A DNA stretch of 64,000 nt, from contig JARHVA010001472.1 in NCBI GenBank assembly GCA_037957365.1, positions 3,181,501-3,245,500 on the forward strand, written 5' to 3'. This document shows, piece after piece, positions 22,486 to 33,185 of the stretch. Below the pieces are notes generated by a model. That model did not search any database and was not told the origin of the DNA. It worked only from the letters and a program-made list of their open reading frames with translations. A program made the translations under genes and the position numbers. The stretch comes from Torreya grandis. Lineage: Eukaryota > Streptophyta > Pinopsida > Cupressales > Taxaceae. Within the stretch, counting starts at the first letter, position 1; every line of letters begins with the position of its first letter.

Positions 22486-23689
22486 CTTGTCACTCTAAAC
22501 AAACCTTGAATAGGTTCTAACTATATTCCTTGTGTGACTCTAAACAAGCCTTTACTCATTAAAAAAATCATGCATAATTTCCACGTGTAGTAGTTGTAAG
22601 GGTAAATCTAGTGTAAATATATCATCCATATTGTAAAGGTTATCACAAATAGAAAAAATAAAGGAAATTATAGTTATTATAAGTGATAATGAGTGTGCAA
22701 AGGAATATTAAAAAAAAAAACCAAAAAATAACCTTAGATCAAACTATTATCCCAAATCAAAATCATGTTAGAAATTAGAACATAAAAAATGCACACAACT
22801 AATTACTCTTATGCAATGTGTATATAAAGTCCAAATTACAACATGTACAACACATTGATAAGATACAAAACTATGATTCCATATAGAATGAAGTTGAAAT
22901 GAGCTGAAATATGAAAAACTTATGAAAAAATATTCATTTTAAAAACTAAAGGATCTCAAAGTACCTATCAAATCAAAAGTTTTTGCACATTAAAGTTGTT
23001 GTAAATGGGGGTTATCAAAGTTATTTTTCTATATGACAATATCCTTTATGGGGGGTATGACTTCCTCCCATACTAGAAGAACACTTTTATTTTCAAGGAA
23101 CACGTCAAAAATCTATTGAAGTGAAAATATGCTCTCTAATAAACATTTTCTAACCCTCATAACTAAAACCATTTTTTCCTATATTTTAGAGCTTGAAATA
23201 CCTTAAATTTTTTCAAAACCCATAAAAATAGAACTTAAAAAAAAAGATTTGATGAGGATAAAATAATATATTTTTAGTGATAAAAAAATAAAAGAGGAAA
23301 TATATATAATAAGAGTGTCACAAGCACTTATCTTTTTATCACGAGATATCACATAGTGGATTGTCAAAGTTGGCTCAAATTTTATATAAAAATGGGAAAT
23401 AATCCAATTATTCATATCCAAAATCCAATTGTAAAACCAATGTAAAATTTCAATTTGTTGAAAGGCATAAATTCAACATAAGAAATGGAATAAAAACTCT
23501 CTAGATATATTAATTCTTCTATATAAACTCTCTCATGGAGCTCCTTCAAAAAATCATGTGAGCAAGAGAGAGACCAATAAATTATAGATAACTATAGTCT
23601 TCTTCCTTTTTCTAATTGACCTAGATTTAGGCGACCTTAATTTAATGATAAAAAGGTGGATTCTTATTGAATATCCTTTGGTCTTCTTT
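22486..23689. repeat. Repeat B, copy 2
   Basis: Collinear with 1-2040 but lacking about 730 bases of it. It follows repeat A directly, as at 54400. It breaks off at about 23690 where a different sequence begins. The 72-codon minus frame at 23203-23421 is not supported as a gene. Confidence 0.75.
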
Positions 23690-23771
23690 CAGTTGTAGCC
23701 ACAAATGAGCCTCAAGAAGGCTATGATGAAGATGTATAAGTGGAGGTTGTAATATAAAGGTAATTTAACTT

Positions 23772-24635
23772 CCTCAAGATGTATCAAGTGTCCAAAAAGA
23801 GAAGGATTATCTAGATGAATAAATTTCAATTCCTCCTAGTCAAGAGTGCACTCAAGGGTATGAAAAAGAGCTTTTTTGGATAGAGGAACTCCCATTTAGC
23901 ATGGAAGAGGAAGAAGATCAAATTGCAGCAATGGTTTCAAAAGCATGTGATGGAGACCCTATCATCTCAAGCCATGACATTCCTCAAGATGACTATGAGA
24001 AGGTTAAAGAAGACATGACAGTTGATTAGGTTGCAACAAGGCATGAAAGAGACTCTAATGACATGTGGTAGTCGTACTTGGATATGTACAAAGAATTTGA
24101 GGATCTTAACAGGTTTGCAACTCATGAGGAGGAAAATGAAGGTTTCATAGAAGTTATTTTCCTCCTAAGTGGAAAATAATATGACCCTAACAATTCAGGA
24201 CAATAACACCATGATTCCATTGAAACATTAGAGGCCCTTAGTGGACCAAGTTCTTTTGGAAAATACATTGAAGACATTAATCAAGTTGTAAAAGTTAGCT
24301 TGTAAAAGGAACCTCCTCAAGTGGTCATGGCTAGACAAGAACAACCTTTGATTTTGGTAGAAATGGAATTATTTCCATAAAAAAATCAAGCTTGGATAAG
24401 GTATGACATGGTGCTTAACTTGCAAGATCATTCCATAGGTAAATAAATGAAGGAGATAGGACTAATTGCCAATTAAGAAGATTGTGAGCATGTCAACATC
24501 TTAAGAGGTAAATCATAGCTCTCACCTCAAAAGCAAGCTTCCAATATACTCCATCCATCAAGTGTCAATTCTGTCATATGGAGTCAATTAGATTTTGATA
24601 TTTTTCCTTTTGATCTAGGTGAAGTAGGCTTTTGA
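23772..24635 (+). pseudogene. Acidic ORF of unknown family, ten TAR stops
   Basis: One frame reads for 288 codons with ten internal stops, all TAA or TAG, and no frameshift, then ends at TGA (24633-24635). The product would be acidic and rich in Glu, Asp and Gln, with 'PSQECTQGYEKELFWIEEL', 'FSMEEEEDQIAAMVSKACDG', 'SYLDMYKEFEDLNRFATHEE' and a C-terminus 'WSQLDFDIFPFDLGEVGF'. I recognise no domain. Upstream, a related acidic stretch ('NEPQEGYDEDV', about 23706-23738) lies in another frame, so the start is lost. Candidates are the last ORF of a retroelement or a captured host-gene fragment. That this was once coding is well supported by frame retention; the function is unknown. Confidence 0.55.
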
Positions 24636-26050
24636 GGTCTTATACATAGTAGATTAGTATTTGCTTTCTCAAAGTGATTCTCACACATGTTTGCTTTGAT
24701 TGTGTGTGTCCCTTGCTTTGGTGTGTTTGTTGTGTGTTTGTAAGGTATCTACAATTGTCTTATATTGTGTTAAGAGGGCTTAAAATAAGTTTTCAAGGCC
24801 TAAATAAAGTTTGTTATTGATTTATGGGTGACTCCATGTCCTAGTGGACTGATAAGGCTACCGATCTAATTATTTAGTAGGCTCACTAACCCCTATGAGT
24901 CACTAAAAATATTGACATTTTGGCCTCTTATGCCAAAATGCAACCCCTACCATCAAAAATTTGAACCTTGCATCAATCTCCATTTTTAAATGAGGTCTTT
25001 TACAATGTAGTTTAGCAAAGTTTAAGGTAACTTTAGAAAAATTAAGGTAAGTTTGTGAAAGTCAAGGTATAAGTGATGCATGGTGAAACCAATGAAGTGG
25101 TGATCATCCAAGAAGCATAGTGTTCTGTAGTGAATGATGGAACTAGACTAAAAGTTGGTAAGATGGAAACATTGCATTTATAAGTCTTTGGAGATTTTAA
25201 GGTACTTTTGGAGATATTAAGGTCTCTATTGTTTTGTCTTCTATTGCTTGTTGAAGTGTTGTAATGTAACCACCTTGGGAAACATCAAGGGTGAAGGTAT
25301 AAAACCATGCATAGAGGTAAAAAAGGATATTGTTTAGTCATTTGGAACTTGTGAAGATCATGTTATATGTATTTTTGTGATCTGAGAAACATTTTAGGTG
25401 ACAATTTAGGTGACAGTTCTACCCCAATTGGTGGCAGAACTTTTGGGAGCCATAACTTTTGCACCATAGTTTTGTTTGACTCCCCGTTTGAACCGTTAGA
25501 AAGCTAAGAATGAGGGGAATGTCGTGAGATGGAATAGAGCTCCAATAAATGGGTTTTGACCTCTGAGAAATAAATAGAAGTGCCCTAAATTTCAATTTTT
25601 GTAGTGCTGTCTAAAAATAGTAAGTTTCTAAAAATAATAATTCCTCGAATTTTGTATTGTTGTAAATCATGGAAGTCAAACCACTTGATCTCCCTCGATA
25701 TTTTTGACCTTCCACATCCTCATCCTACCTTCAAAATGTGTATAAATGAAGATGTAACTTGAAATAGAAATCAGACATCTCTTCTCAGAGATAAGCATAT
25801 GTTTGGATCTGCAAATTTGATGAATAAAACATCTCTTCTCATAAATAACATTATTTTTATTGTGTTGTTCTTGTTTCTTGAATTATATTTTAACCAAAGC
25901 TTCTGAGTTTTAGATCATTATGCCTCTATACTTGGTCAAAGTGTCAAAATATTTCTTTCCAATGTATAACTCACTTTTGAAACTATTTTGTTCATTGTCT
26001 AATGCGTAACATGAGCATAATGTAAGAAAAGCAGACAAGGGACTCTTGGA
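24636..26050. other. Non-coding part of the 23.7-26.0 kb insert
   Basis: GT-rich DNA after the pseudogene, then mixed sequence. Visible features: TATAAAA at 25298-25304, TATAAAT at 25741-25747, and the phrase 'acatctcttctca' at 25788 and 25849. These resemble LTR promoter/R regions but no boundary can be fixed. Confidence 0.35.
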
Positions 26051-26055
26051 ACATT

Positions 26056-27100
26056 TGAAAAAATAGTTTAAAATACCCTAAATAACTTATTCCACTTTTA
26101 AAATAGAAAACAAATAAATATTTTCTGACCTCACAACTAAAATCATTTATTTTTTCTATATTTTAAAAATTAAAACTCTAAAAAAAATATTCAAGACCCT
26201 TCAAACTTGAATTTAGAAAAAAATATCTAAAAAAAATTTATCTGAGAAAAAATAAAAGAAATATAATATATTTTAAGAGAATCACAAAAACTTAAATTTT
26301 TACCTTAAATATTTAAAAAAATGAATTAGAAAATTTTTCTTAAATTTCATGTAATAATGGAAAATAATCTAACCATTCATATCTCAAATCTAACTAAAAA
26401 AACTAATTTACAACTTTTATATATATATATATATATATAAACTCTCACATGGACCTCCCTTAAAATATCATGTGTAGAAGAGATGAAGATCAAAAAATAA
26501 TATAAAATTATAGTTTCTTTTTTTTTTCATTGATCTAGATTTAGGCAACTTTGATTGGATAATAAAAAATTAGATTTTTTTTTCCTTATTTTAAAATGTA
26601 AGCACTTTTTATAATTTATAAAAGTTAGAGAATATGAAATAATAAAACTTGAGCTAAAATAAAATCTTAAATAATTAAAAAAAATATGGAAGTATATGTT
26701 ATTCCTCTATTCTTATCACACATTTAAGATGGAATAAATTTACAATCAATTAAAGTAATTTCATATTAAAGATATGACTATAGGGTTTGGTATTATATGA
26801 CTTTTTGCACTAGAATTAATGCATTGTAAATGAAATTAAAAGAATTGTATTTTTTTAAATTGTATTCTAAATACTCAAAATAACTACTTTTACACTAGAT
26901 TCTTTCAATCAATCTTTGGCTATTTCTTGTCAGTTGTATGTGCATTTCTTATCTTTTTATGCCTTATAAAAAATAATGTACTTGTTTATTATAGACTTCT
27001 CAAATTTAAATTTAAACTTTACTAATACATAAATTAACACCTAATGATTAAAATTATTAAAAATTTAAAGTAAAATATGAAAGATCCAAAACAAGGGTCA
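26056..27100. repeat. Repeat B', collinear with 1345-2560
   Basis: Follows 1345-2560 closely ('cacaactaaaatcatttatt', 'ttttaagaga..cacaaaaactta', 'catatggga/atgaaaatc' and so on). It overlaps the part of B already present at 23130-23689, so it is a second partial copy rather than the displaced remainder. It contains an (AT)10 run at 26419-26439. Confidence 0.75.
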
Positions 27101-27104
27101 CAAG

Positions 27105-28240
27105 TTTGTTTGTTTGAGAAGAATAAAATAACTCAATTAGGCTTGTATACTTTGATTTAAGTTGAAATTTTAGATCTTATCAAATGATACTAAATTATTT
27201 TTATTTGAATGATTATGGATTTTTAAATGTTAATTCTTGATATTGTAATTTTGATAATATAATATTCTCATTTCAATATGACCATATTCTATGACATACT
27301 CGTAGTATTTTTCTTAAGAATTTTAGTAAGATGAAATTGTAAGTAATATATATTTTTCTTTGGATAATTTTGTAAAGGAATAAATTTGTATTTTTAGAAT
27401 TAGATTCTCTTGTTTATTATTGAATAATTATGATTAAAATTTTGATTACAGTTTTCTGAAGTAAATTGTAATTATAGTTTAAATCATTTGTGGCATTACT
27501 ATCCTCTAAAAATCGAGTAATCTAGACTATGAAGTGATCATGAATGTTTGCATAAGGATAGAATCATTATGTTATATTGAACATAGATATTTATCTTTGA
27601 GGAATTTTTAAAGTTACACATATAGAACAAGTTTGTAATTAGGCAATATGAGTTGTAAAGGATAATATATATGCCTATCTATGCTCATTTTGATTGTTCT
27701 TGGAATGAAACTTGTTAAGCCATATTTAGATTGTCAATAATAATGTTAAACAAGTTTTTCACACTTCATTCAAAAGTTTAATTAAACATTGTAAAAAGAG
27801 GATGAAGGTTGTATACATGCATTGTGCCTAATTTTGAAGTAAGGGTAACTATAATCAATAAATTGATCGATGGCATGCATGATTTATTTTGAGTGGAATT
27901 AAGGTTAACCTTACTTAAATAGTTTTAATTTAGGTAAACTCTTGTGACCAAGTTATAAATTTCAAGAGAACCCTTGAGATGAAATCTCAAATTTTTATTA
28001 TCTTGATTGAAGCAAATTAGGGTGATTGATTTTACCCTAATTCACCTGAATAATTATAAGGATGGACTTATCTTGTAAATGGATTTCATTTTTATTTTCT
28101 TTACTTATTCCCATGATACCAATTGTGAAACCCTGAAGTAACCTAGAGCAAGTGTTTATATGACTAGGCATTAACTTAGTTATATTTGGTAATATCTCTG
28201 CTTATTGTCCTATAGTAAGATACAAGAGAACATGCTTATA
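27105..28240. repeat. Repeat C, copy 1
   Basis: About 1.13 kb matching 60595-61705 along its whole length, from 'tttgtttgagaagaataaaa' to 'cttattgtc.tatagta'. Roughly 85-90% alike by eye, same orientation. No open frame of note in either copy. Confidence 0.9.
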
Positions 28241-28309
28241 TAATTTTAGATATGGTGAGTGATACTCTGGTAAGTATCCATTCAATTTATAATTAAAAAG
28301 AAATAATGA

Positions 28310-28514
28310 TTAAAAAAATTATCTCTTTTCCTATTTAAAAAAGAGAAGACGAAGAAGTAGATGGAATATTTATTTTATGTTTTTTCATTTCCTCATAAAG
28401 AATATAAAACTTCTTAAAAAATCTAAAATTAAGATGTTCATTAACTCCATAGAAAATACACAATTTCATATGTCCACTCTTTTACCTAAGAACATTAGAA
28501 AAAGAAGAATATTT
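28310..28514. repeat. Repeat A, copy 2, first piece
   Basis: Matches 21765-21962 and is cut at 28514 by the copia element; it resumes at 32785. Confidence 0.85.
28510..28514. repeat. Target site duplication TATTT (left)
   Basis: TATTT directly precedes the 5' LTR and recurs at 32780-32784 after the 3' LTR. Confidence 0.93.
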
Positions 28515-29665
28515 TGTTAGTTTGTGGAGCTAAAAGCTTCACTGATGCAGACATGGAGAAGGCCATTGGAGGAGTTGCTGGAGTGTCACAGACACCGGCG
28601 TCGATCAGGCCAACTGACGTCAACAAGATAAGGCAGGAGAGCAACCGATGTCGATCAGAGATCGGCCGGCGTCGGCAACCCCTAGGCAGATAGGGACCGA
28701 CGTCGGTCGCCTGTGTGGTTCGACTGCGAGTATATTACGGGAAATTGGTTGACGAACCAAGTGTTTGCATGATGAGAGCTAATTTTAGACTGAGAGCTAT
28801 GGATCTAATTATTGTATTAGGTGTCTAATTATTGTTTGGATGATATCTATATATTAGACTCATGGCTGTATTGTAAACTAGTGCTAGAGAGTAAGAGAGC
28901 ATTATTATAAGCTCCTTCTGTGTGTGAGGTGAGCAATGGTGTGTTCCTCCTAGTGCCACAGTACCAAGTGTGGGTGCTGGATTGGAGAATCAACAGGGTT
29001 CTTCAGAAGTGTATGATCTTGGTCATCAGGTGAGCATGGCTTCTATAGGAGATCTACATGGTAAGTAAGATCATTGATTTGCAGATGTATGTGTGTGTAA
29101 GGTCAAGGTTCACAGGTGTGTAGAACCAAGTTGATTTTCAGGTGTGCAAGATCAGAGAGGATAGTAACACAACAGGGAGCAAAATTAGGCAGGATCTACT
29201 TGGAGTACAGTGTGTACTCAGATAGAGCAAGAGAGGAAGGCAAGGAAGATCCTTCCATAAGTAAGGTCTATTGAGGTGTAGGTTGTTACAAGTTCAGGGG
29301 AGATCTACTTGAAGTACGTTTGTGTACTTGTGGAGTGCGTGGAGCACTTGTGGTGTGCGTGGAGCACTGGAGGTGAACACCAACTCTGTGTTTGAGTTGG
29401 GTGTTGGGACCTAAGAGAGAGAGCTTTGAGGAGAGAATTACTGTTCACTTGAGGTGTGGGAAGCCTCTGAAGAGGTGGTGGAGAAGAAGTGGCATCTTAT
29501 TTATTGTATTCTTTTCTGTATGAGTATTAATACAAGTTGTGTATTGTCTCTCATATCTTGTGTTATTTCTGGATTCTAGTTACTTGTTGATTCTGGTTAT
29601 TTCCACATATTAAGTTGCTTGTATTTGGTAATCAATTGTGTGCTTCTGATATTCATATCCCGACA
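28515..29665 (+). repeat. 5' LTR of copia element (1151 bp)
   Basis: Begins TGTTAGTTTGTGG and ends CCCGACA. The first 200 bases hold a GC-rich, CpG-rich block of ACGT-core palindromes (28595-28710) that stands out from the AT-rich surroundings. Later parts carry 'gtgcgtggagcac' repeated twice (29336-29365). Confidence 0.95.
28595..28710. promoter_or_regulatory. ACGT-core palindrome block in copia U3
   Basis: Contains the perfect 8-mer TGACGTCA (28615-28622) and a 14-bp perfect palindrome GACCGACGTCGGTC (28695-28708), with related sites 'ccgatgtcgatc' and 'ggccggcgtcgg' between. TGACGTCA is the classic C-box/CRE-type site bound by plant bZIP factors. Its position at the start of the LTR fits a U3 enhancer. 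Binding is inferred. Confidence 0.5.
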
Positions 29666-29667
29666 CG

Positions 29668-29679
29668 TGGTATCAGAGC
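29668..29679 (+). other. Primer binding site, initiator Met tRNA
   Basis: TGGTATCAGAGC, two bases after the 5' LTR, is the standard plant copia primer site complementary to the 3' end of initiator-Met tRNA. Confidence 0.93.
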
Positions 29680-29754
29680 TAAGGTTGCAGGAAGCGGTTT
29701 TGTGTTTGGTTACAGGTCACTCTCAGGGGTTTTTGATTGAGTGGGAGTAGAGCA

Positions 29755-30006
29755 ATGGCAAATCAAAGTAAGCTAAGAATGGAGGAGTTGAAAAGCATAG
29801 ATGGTCACTTACGATCCTATGGAAAGAAAGAGCAGGTAAAAGAAAATTGTTGGTTTGTGGAAGATCAGCAAGAAGGAACTGAAGAAGCAGATGTTGCAGG
29901 GGATGTGGCACAGGATGCTCTGGGAGGTTTTTTGGATAAAGTTGAATCTTGGATAACAGATTCGGTTGCCTCTTTCCATGCAGCCCCAAAAGAGAGGAGC
30001 TGGTGA
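29755..30006 (+). pseudogene. copia gag start fused to protease remnant
   Basis: ATG at 29755 opens 'MANQSKLRMEELKSIDGH', then Glu/Asp-rich sequence, then 'ESWITDSVASFHAAPKER', and stops at 30004. The last part matches the copia protease active-site pattern (D-S-G-A-S-F-H) with Val in place of the Gly after Asp-Ser. Joining a gag start to protease in about 60 codons means most of gag has been deleted. The minus-strand frames here are shadows. Confidence 0.65.
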
Positions 30007-30119
30007 GCCTTGCCAAAGAATTGGCAAAGGGGAAGTGAAGCTGAAATTGCAGATGGCCAACACATGGGTGTTGAAGGAGGTCATGCAGGTCCTAGGTTTG
30101 GAGATGTGGCTAATTTATT

Positions 30120-30337
30120 TAGAAGAGTTGGGTGATGGGAGATGTATGAGAACTCTCACAATGGATGCACTTGAATTAGCTAGTGGTAAGAAAATAGGTA
30201 CTCTTTATCTACTTGTTTATATTACTGATTCTTCTTTTGTTGCAGAGACATGGCTTCGTAGGCTTGGTCACATGAGCAAAAAGGAGATGCATGTTCTTAA
30301 GCAGAAGATAGATATATTTGACAGGCTTAAGAACTAG
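30120..30337 (+). pseudogene. copia GAG-pre-integrase fragment
   Basis: 'LASGKKIGTLYLLVYITDSS' followed by 'ETWLRRLGHMSKKEMHVLKQ' corresponds to the pre-integrase domain with its H-RRLGHMS motif; the first His is replaced by Leu. It ends at TAG 30337. It lies downstream of the protease remnant, as expected in copia. Confidence 0.75.
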
Positions 30338-30473
30338 AAAGCCTTGGTGTTCTTGGAGGAGATGATGGATAGAGACCAGTGGATGGGGCTGGATACTTCT
30401 GAGCAGGGCAGTTTGGACATGGGGATTGTTTCAAAAGAGCTCGCGGGTAAAAATTCATCACTCACAGGAAAAC

Positions 30474-30660
30474 ACAAGTACTGGCGTCGGCAAGAAAATT
30501 GACGTCGACAGTAGTTAAGACCACCGTCGGTCACAAAGACCGACGTCGGCATAAGGAGGACATCGACGTCAATAAAGTTGGTAGTCAGGACAGGCGCAGG
30601 AACCGATGTCGATCGGATGCAGACTGTGTGGTGGCCGAGGTCGATCACTGTAACGAATTT
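30474..30660. repeat. GC-rich ACGT palindrome block, internal copy
   Basis: At least eight sites related to those of the LTR: 'ctggcgtcgg', 'gacgtcgac', 'accgtcggtc', 'gaccgacgtcgg' (30538-30549), 'atcgacgtcaa', 'ccgatgtcgatcgg' and 'ccgaggtcgatc'. It replaces the integrase region and looks inserted or amplified, because no coding similarity is visible. Confidence 0.7.
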
Positions 30661-30824
30661 TGGGTGGACAACAAGCTGTCAAGGAGTCTCAAACACCCAT
30701 ATGGAGGACTGAAGACATAAGTAGGCCTCAAATTCATTGTTCCTCTTCTTTATACTAGTTGCTGACTGCAGAGCAGGAAGGATCCAGGAAATAGTGGGAG
30801 CGTGGCAGGTATATGATGTAGAAC

Positions 30825-31115
30825 CAAGCAGAGATTTGGTAGGGTTGCCAGCAGGTATGAAAGCATAGAGATGAATGGATTCCTTAGTTGAAGAATAGAG
30901 AGAATGGACATGTGAGATGGAGGGCCAGGCATATGGTCTTGAGAAAGCTGCAGGACAGTGGTACAAGTTTTGACAGGTGGATGACAAAGCATGACTTTAG
31001 TCAATGTCAGGGTAACTACTGTGGTTTGTCTTACCAGGGGGATGATGGTCATGACATCATTCTATTACTGTATGTGGATGGTATGTTTGCTAGAAAGTTT
31101 GTACATACAAGGTTT
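30825..31115 (+). pseudogene. copia reverse transcriptase fragments
   Basis: 'DLVGLPAGMKA' (about 30834) matches the start of copia RT. It is followed after a deletion by 'YGLEKAAGQWYKF' (30930-30970) and, in a neighbouring frame, 'DFSQCQGNYCG' and 'DGHDIILLLYVDGM'. The catalytic YVDD has become YVDG. Frames change at least twice. Confidence 0.75.
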
Positions 31116-31374
31116 TGCTGAGCTAAGGGTAAGATTAGTTCAGTGGTTTGCTATAAAGAATTTAGAGCAGCAAGATTCTTTGGCATGGGAGACATGGGAG
31201 ATCACAGGGTGATTTTGTTTCCAGTGGGAGTTGATGTGAATCAGGTGTTGGTGAGATGTAGGATGTAGAATCATAGCACACCAAAGGCTAGACAGTTCAG
31301 TGTCCGAAATCACATGAGGTCTAGTATAGACCTGAGTTTGCCCAAGCAGTGGGTGTTGTCAAAGAGTTAGGAGC

Positions 31375-31560
31375 CAATTCAGAGAAGTGAGTTCTCAGGT
31401 ATTTGAGAGGGACCAGCAGCAGGGATTCATGCTATTCAGGGTCAGGACTTCACTACATGGTTTTGTAGGTTTAGATGCAGCAGGGTACTCGGATGACAGG
31501 AGGTACACTACAGGTTGTGTGGTGGGTGGTCTTCAAGATTCATCTTGAAGAGGGATACAA
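31375..31560 (+). pseudogene. copia RNase H region fragment
   Basis: 'LRYLRGTSS' (about 31393-31425) and 'GLDAAGYSDDRRYTTGCVVG' (about 31468-31528) correspond to the connection and the RNase H beginning of copia pol. The catalytic Asp region is partly kept. Frameshifts separate the pieces. Confidence 0.65.
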
Positions 31561-31617
31561 ACTAGGAAATAGATTAGATGGAGTACAGGTACAGGTACAG
31601 TGCAACTATTTATCTCC

Positions 31618-31628
31618 AAGTGGGAGAT
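31618..31628 (+). other. Polypurine tract of copia element
   Basis: AAGTGGGAGAT directly precedes the 3' LTR start TGTTAG; this is the common copia form. Confidence 0.9.
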
Positions 31629-32779
31629 TGTTAGTTTGTGGAGCTAAAAGCTTCACTGATGTAGACATGGAGAAGGCCATTGGAGGAGTTACTGGAGTGT
31701 CACAGACACCAGCGTCGGTCAGGCCAACTGACGTCGACAGGATAAGGCAGGAGAGCAACCGACGTTGGTTAGAGATCGGCCGGCGTCGGCAACCCCCAGG
31801 CAGATAGGGACCAACGTCGGTCACCTGTGTGGTTCGACTGTGAGTATATTACAGGCAGTTGGTTGACAAACCAAGTGTTTGCATGATGAGAGCTAATTTT
31901 AGACTGAGACCTGCGGATCTAATTATTGTATTAGGTGTCTAATTATTGTTTGGATGAGATCTATATATTAGACTCATGGCTGTATTATAAACTAGTGCTA
32001 GAGAGTAAGAGAGCATTATTATAAGCTCCTTCTGTGTGTGAGGTGAGCAATGGTGTGTTCCTCCTAGTGCCACAGTACCAAGTGTGGGTGCTGGATTGGA
32101 GAATCAACAGGGTTCTTCAGAAGTGTATGATCTTGGTCATCAGGTGAGCATGGCTTCTATAGGAGATCTACATGGTAAGTAAGATCATTGATTTGCAGAT
32201 GTATGTGTGTGCAAGATCAAGGTTCACAGGTGTGCAGAACCAGGTTGATTTACAGGTGTGTAAGATCAGAGAGGACAGTAACACAATAGGGAGCAGAATC
32301 AGGCAGGATCTACTTGGAGTACAATGTGTACTCAAATAGAGCAAGAGAGGAAGGCAAGGAAGATCCTTCCATAAGTAAGGTCTATTGAGGTGCAGGTTGT
32401 TGCAGGTTCAGGGGAGATCTACTTGAAGTACATTTGTGTACTTTTGGAGTGCGTGGAGCACTTGTGGTGTACGTGGAGCACTGGAGGTGAACACCAACTC
32501 TGTGTTTGAGTTGGGTGTTGGGACCTAAGAGAGAGAGCTTTGAGGAGAGAATTACTGTTCACTTGAGGTGTGGGAAGCCTCTGAAGAGGTGGTGGAGAAG
32601 AAGTGGCATCTTCTTTATTGTATTCTTTTCTGTATGAGTATTAATACAAGTTGTGTATTGTCTCTCATATCTTGTGTTATTTCTGGATTCTAGTTACTTG
32701 TTGATTCTGGTTATTTCCGCATATTAAGTTGCTTGTATTTGGTAATCAATTGTGTGCTTTCAGTATTCATATCCCAACA
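31629..32779 (+). repeat. 3' LTR of copia element (1151 bp)
   Basis: Same length as the 5' LTR with about 48 substitutions, mostly transitions and several at CpG sites. In this copy the 8-mer TGACGTCA reads TGACGTCG. It ends CCCAACA before the TATTT duplication. Confidence 0.95.
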
Positions 32780-32784
32780 TATTT
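32780..32784. repeat. Target site duplication TATTT (right)
   Basis: Exact copy of 28510-28514. Confidence 0.93.
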
Positions 32785-33160
32785 CCTTTATATTTGTGAC
32801 ATAGGGCCTTAGTTTTGTTTCATTGGTGATGATTTATGATATTTAAATTGATTTGAAATAAGTGCATGAGATTTATCACTTTTTGAAATGGTGCCTATGT
32901 GGATAAGCTTATTTTACCTATGATTTAATTATTTTGTGAATCTATAAAATGTAATAATTTTTAAATTAGCAACAGAAGTATATTGGTTTTAAATAAAAAT
33001 GACAACAAAATTAAAATATGACTCACTCAGTTTGGATAAGATTTTAAGGACTAGATTTTCATTTTCATTTTTGATATTTCAATCTAAGATTTGAAGTCTT
33101 GAAGACATGATTTTAGATATGTAATCATGGAAGTTATTATAATCAATAGGATTGAGATAA
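32785..33160. repeat. Repeat A, copy 2, second piece
   Basis: Continues the match to 21963-22318 ('tatttgtgacataggg', 'ataatcaataggatt') and is cut again at 33160 by the inverted-repeat element. Confidence 0.85.
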
Positions 33161-33185
33161 GGGTAAGTGCATATAGTTGGGGGAC
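33161..33185 (+). repeat. Left terminal inverted repeat
   Basis: Starts GGGTAAGTGCA and continues AGTTGGGGGA after three unmatched bases. It pairs with 54215-54239. It marks the exact point where similarity to repeat A copy 1 stops. Confidence 0.8.

Larger units (their letters stand above)
23690..26050 (+). mobile_element. Insert with acidic pseudogene, probable retroelement piece
   Basis: Separates two pieces of repeat B (22486-23689 and 26056-27100) and matches nothing else in the window. It begins with coding-like DNA (23772-24635) followed by 1.4 kb of non-coding DNA with TATA-like boxes at 25298 and 25741. An ORF end followed by LTR-like sequence would fit the 3' part of an LTR element, but no second LTR, polypurine tract or clear termini were found, so the class is a guess. 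Confidence 0.35.
28515..32779 (+). mobile_element. Ty1/copia-type LTR element, internally shortened
   Basis: Complete insertion of 4265 bp: two 1151-bp LTRs (TG...CA ends), 5-bp duplications, initiator-Met primer site and polypurine tract. I counted about 48 mismatches between the LTRs with no gap, that is about 96% identity, making it much younger than the gypsy element. The interior is only 1963 bp, against 4-5 kb in autonomous copia elements. It keeps recognisable scraps of gag/protease, pre-integrase, RT and RNase H in the canonical copia order. It cannot encode its own enzymes, so its last transposition probably used proteins from a related element, unless the deletions came later. Confidence 0.95.

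Noticed and set aside
23772..24635. Reassigned genetic code (TAA/TAG read as Gln)
   Set aside because: Tempting because all ten stops are TAR and the frame ends in TGA. But in the gypsy pol of the same window TGA stands at expected Trp (before GPYII) and Arg (before STNK) positions along with frameshifts, and the PMD pseudogene also contains TGA. General decay by C-to-T and G-to-A change explains all cases.
29737..30084. Overlapping minus-strand frames in the copia interior
   Set aside because: They oppose the recognisable gag/protease remnant and show no domain.
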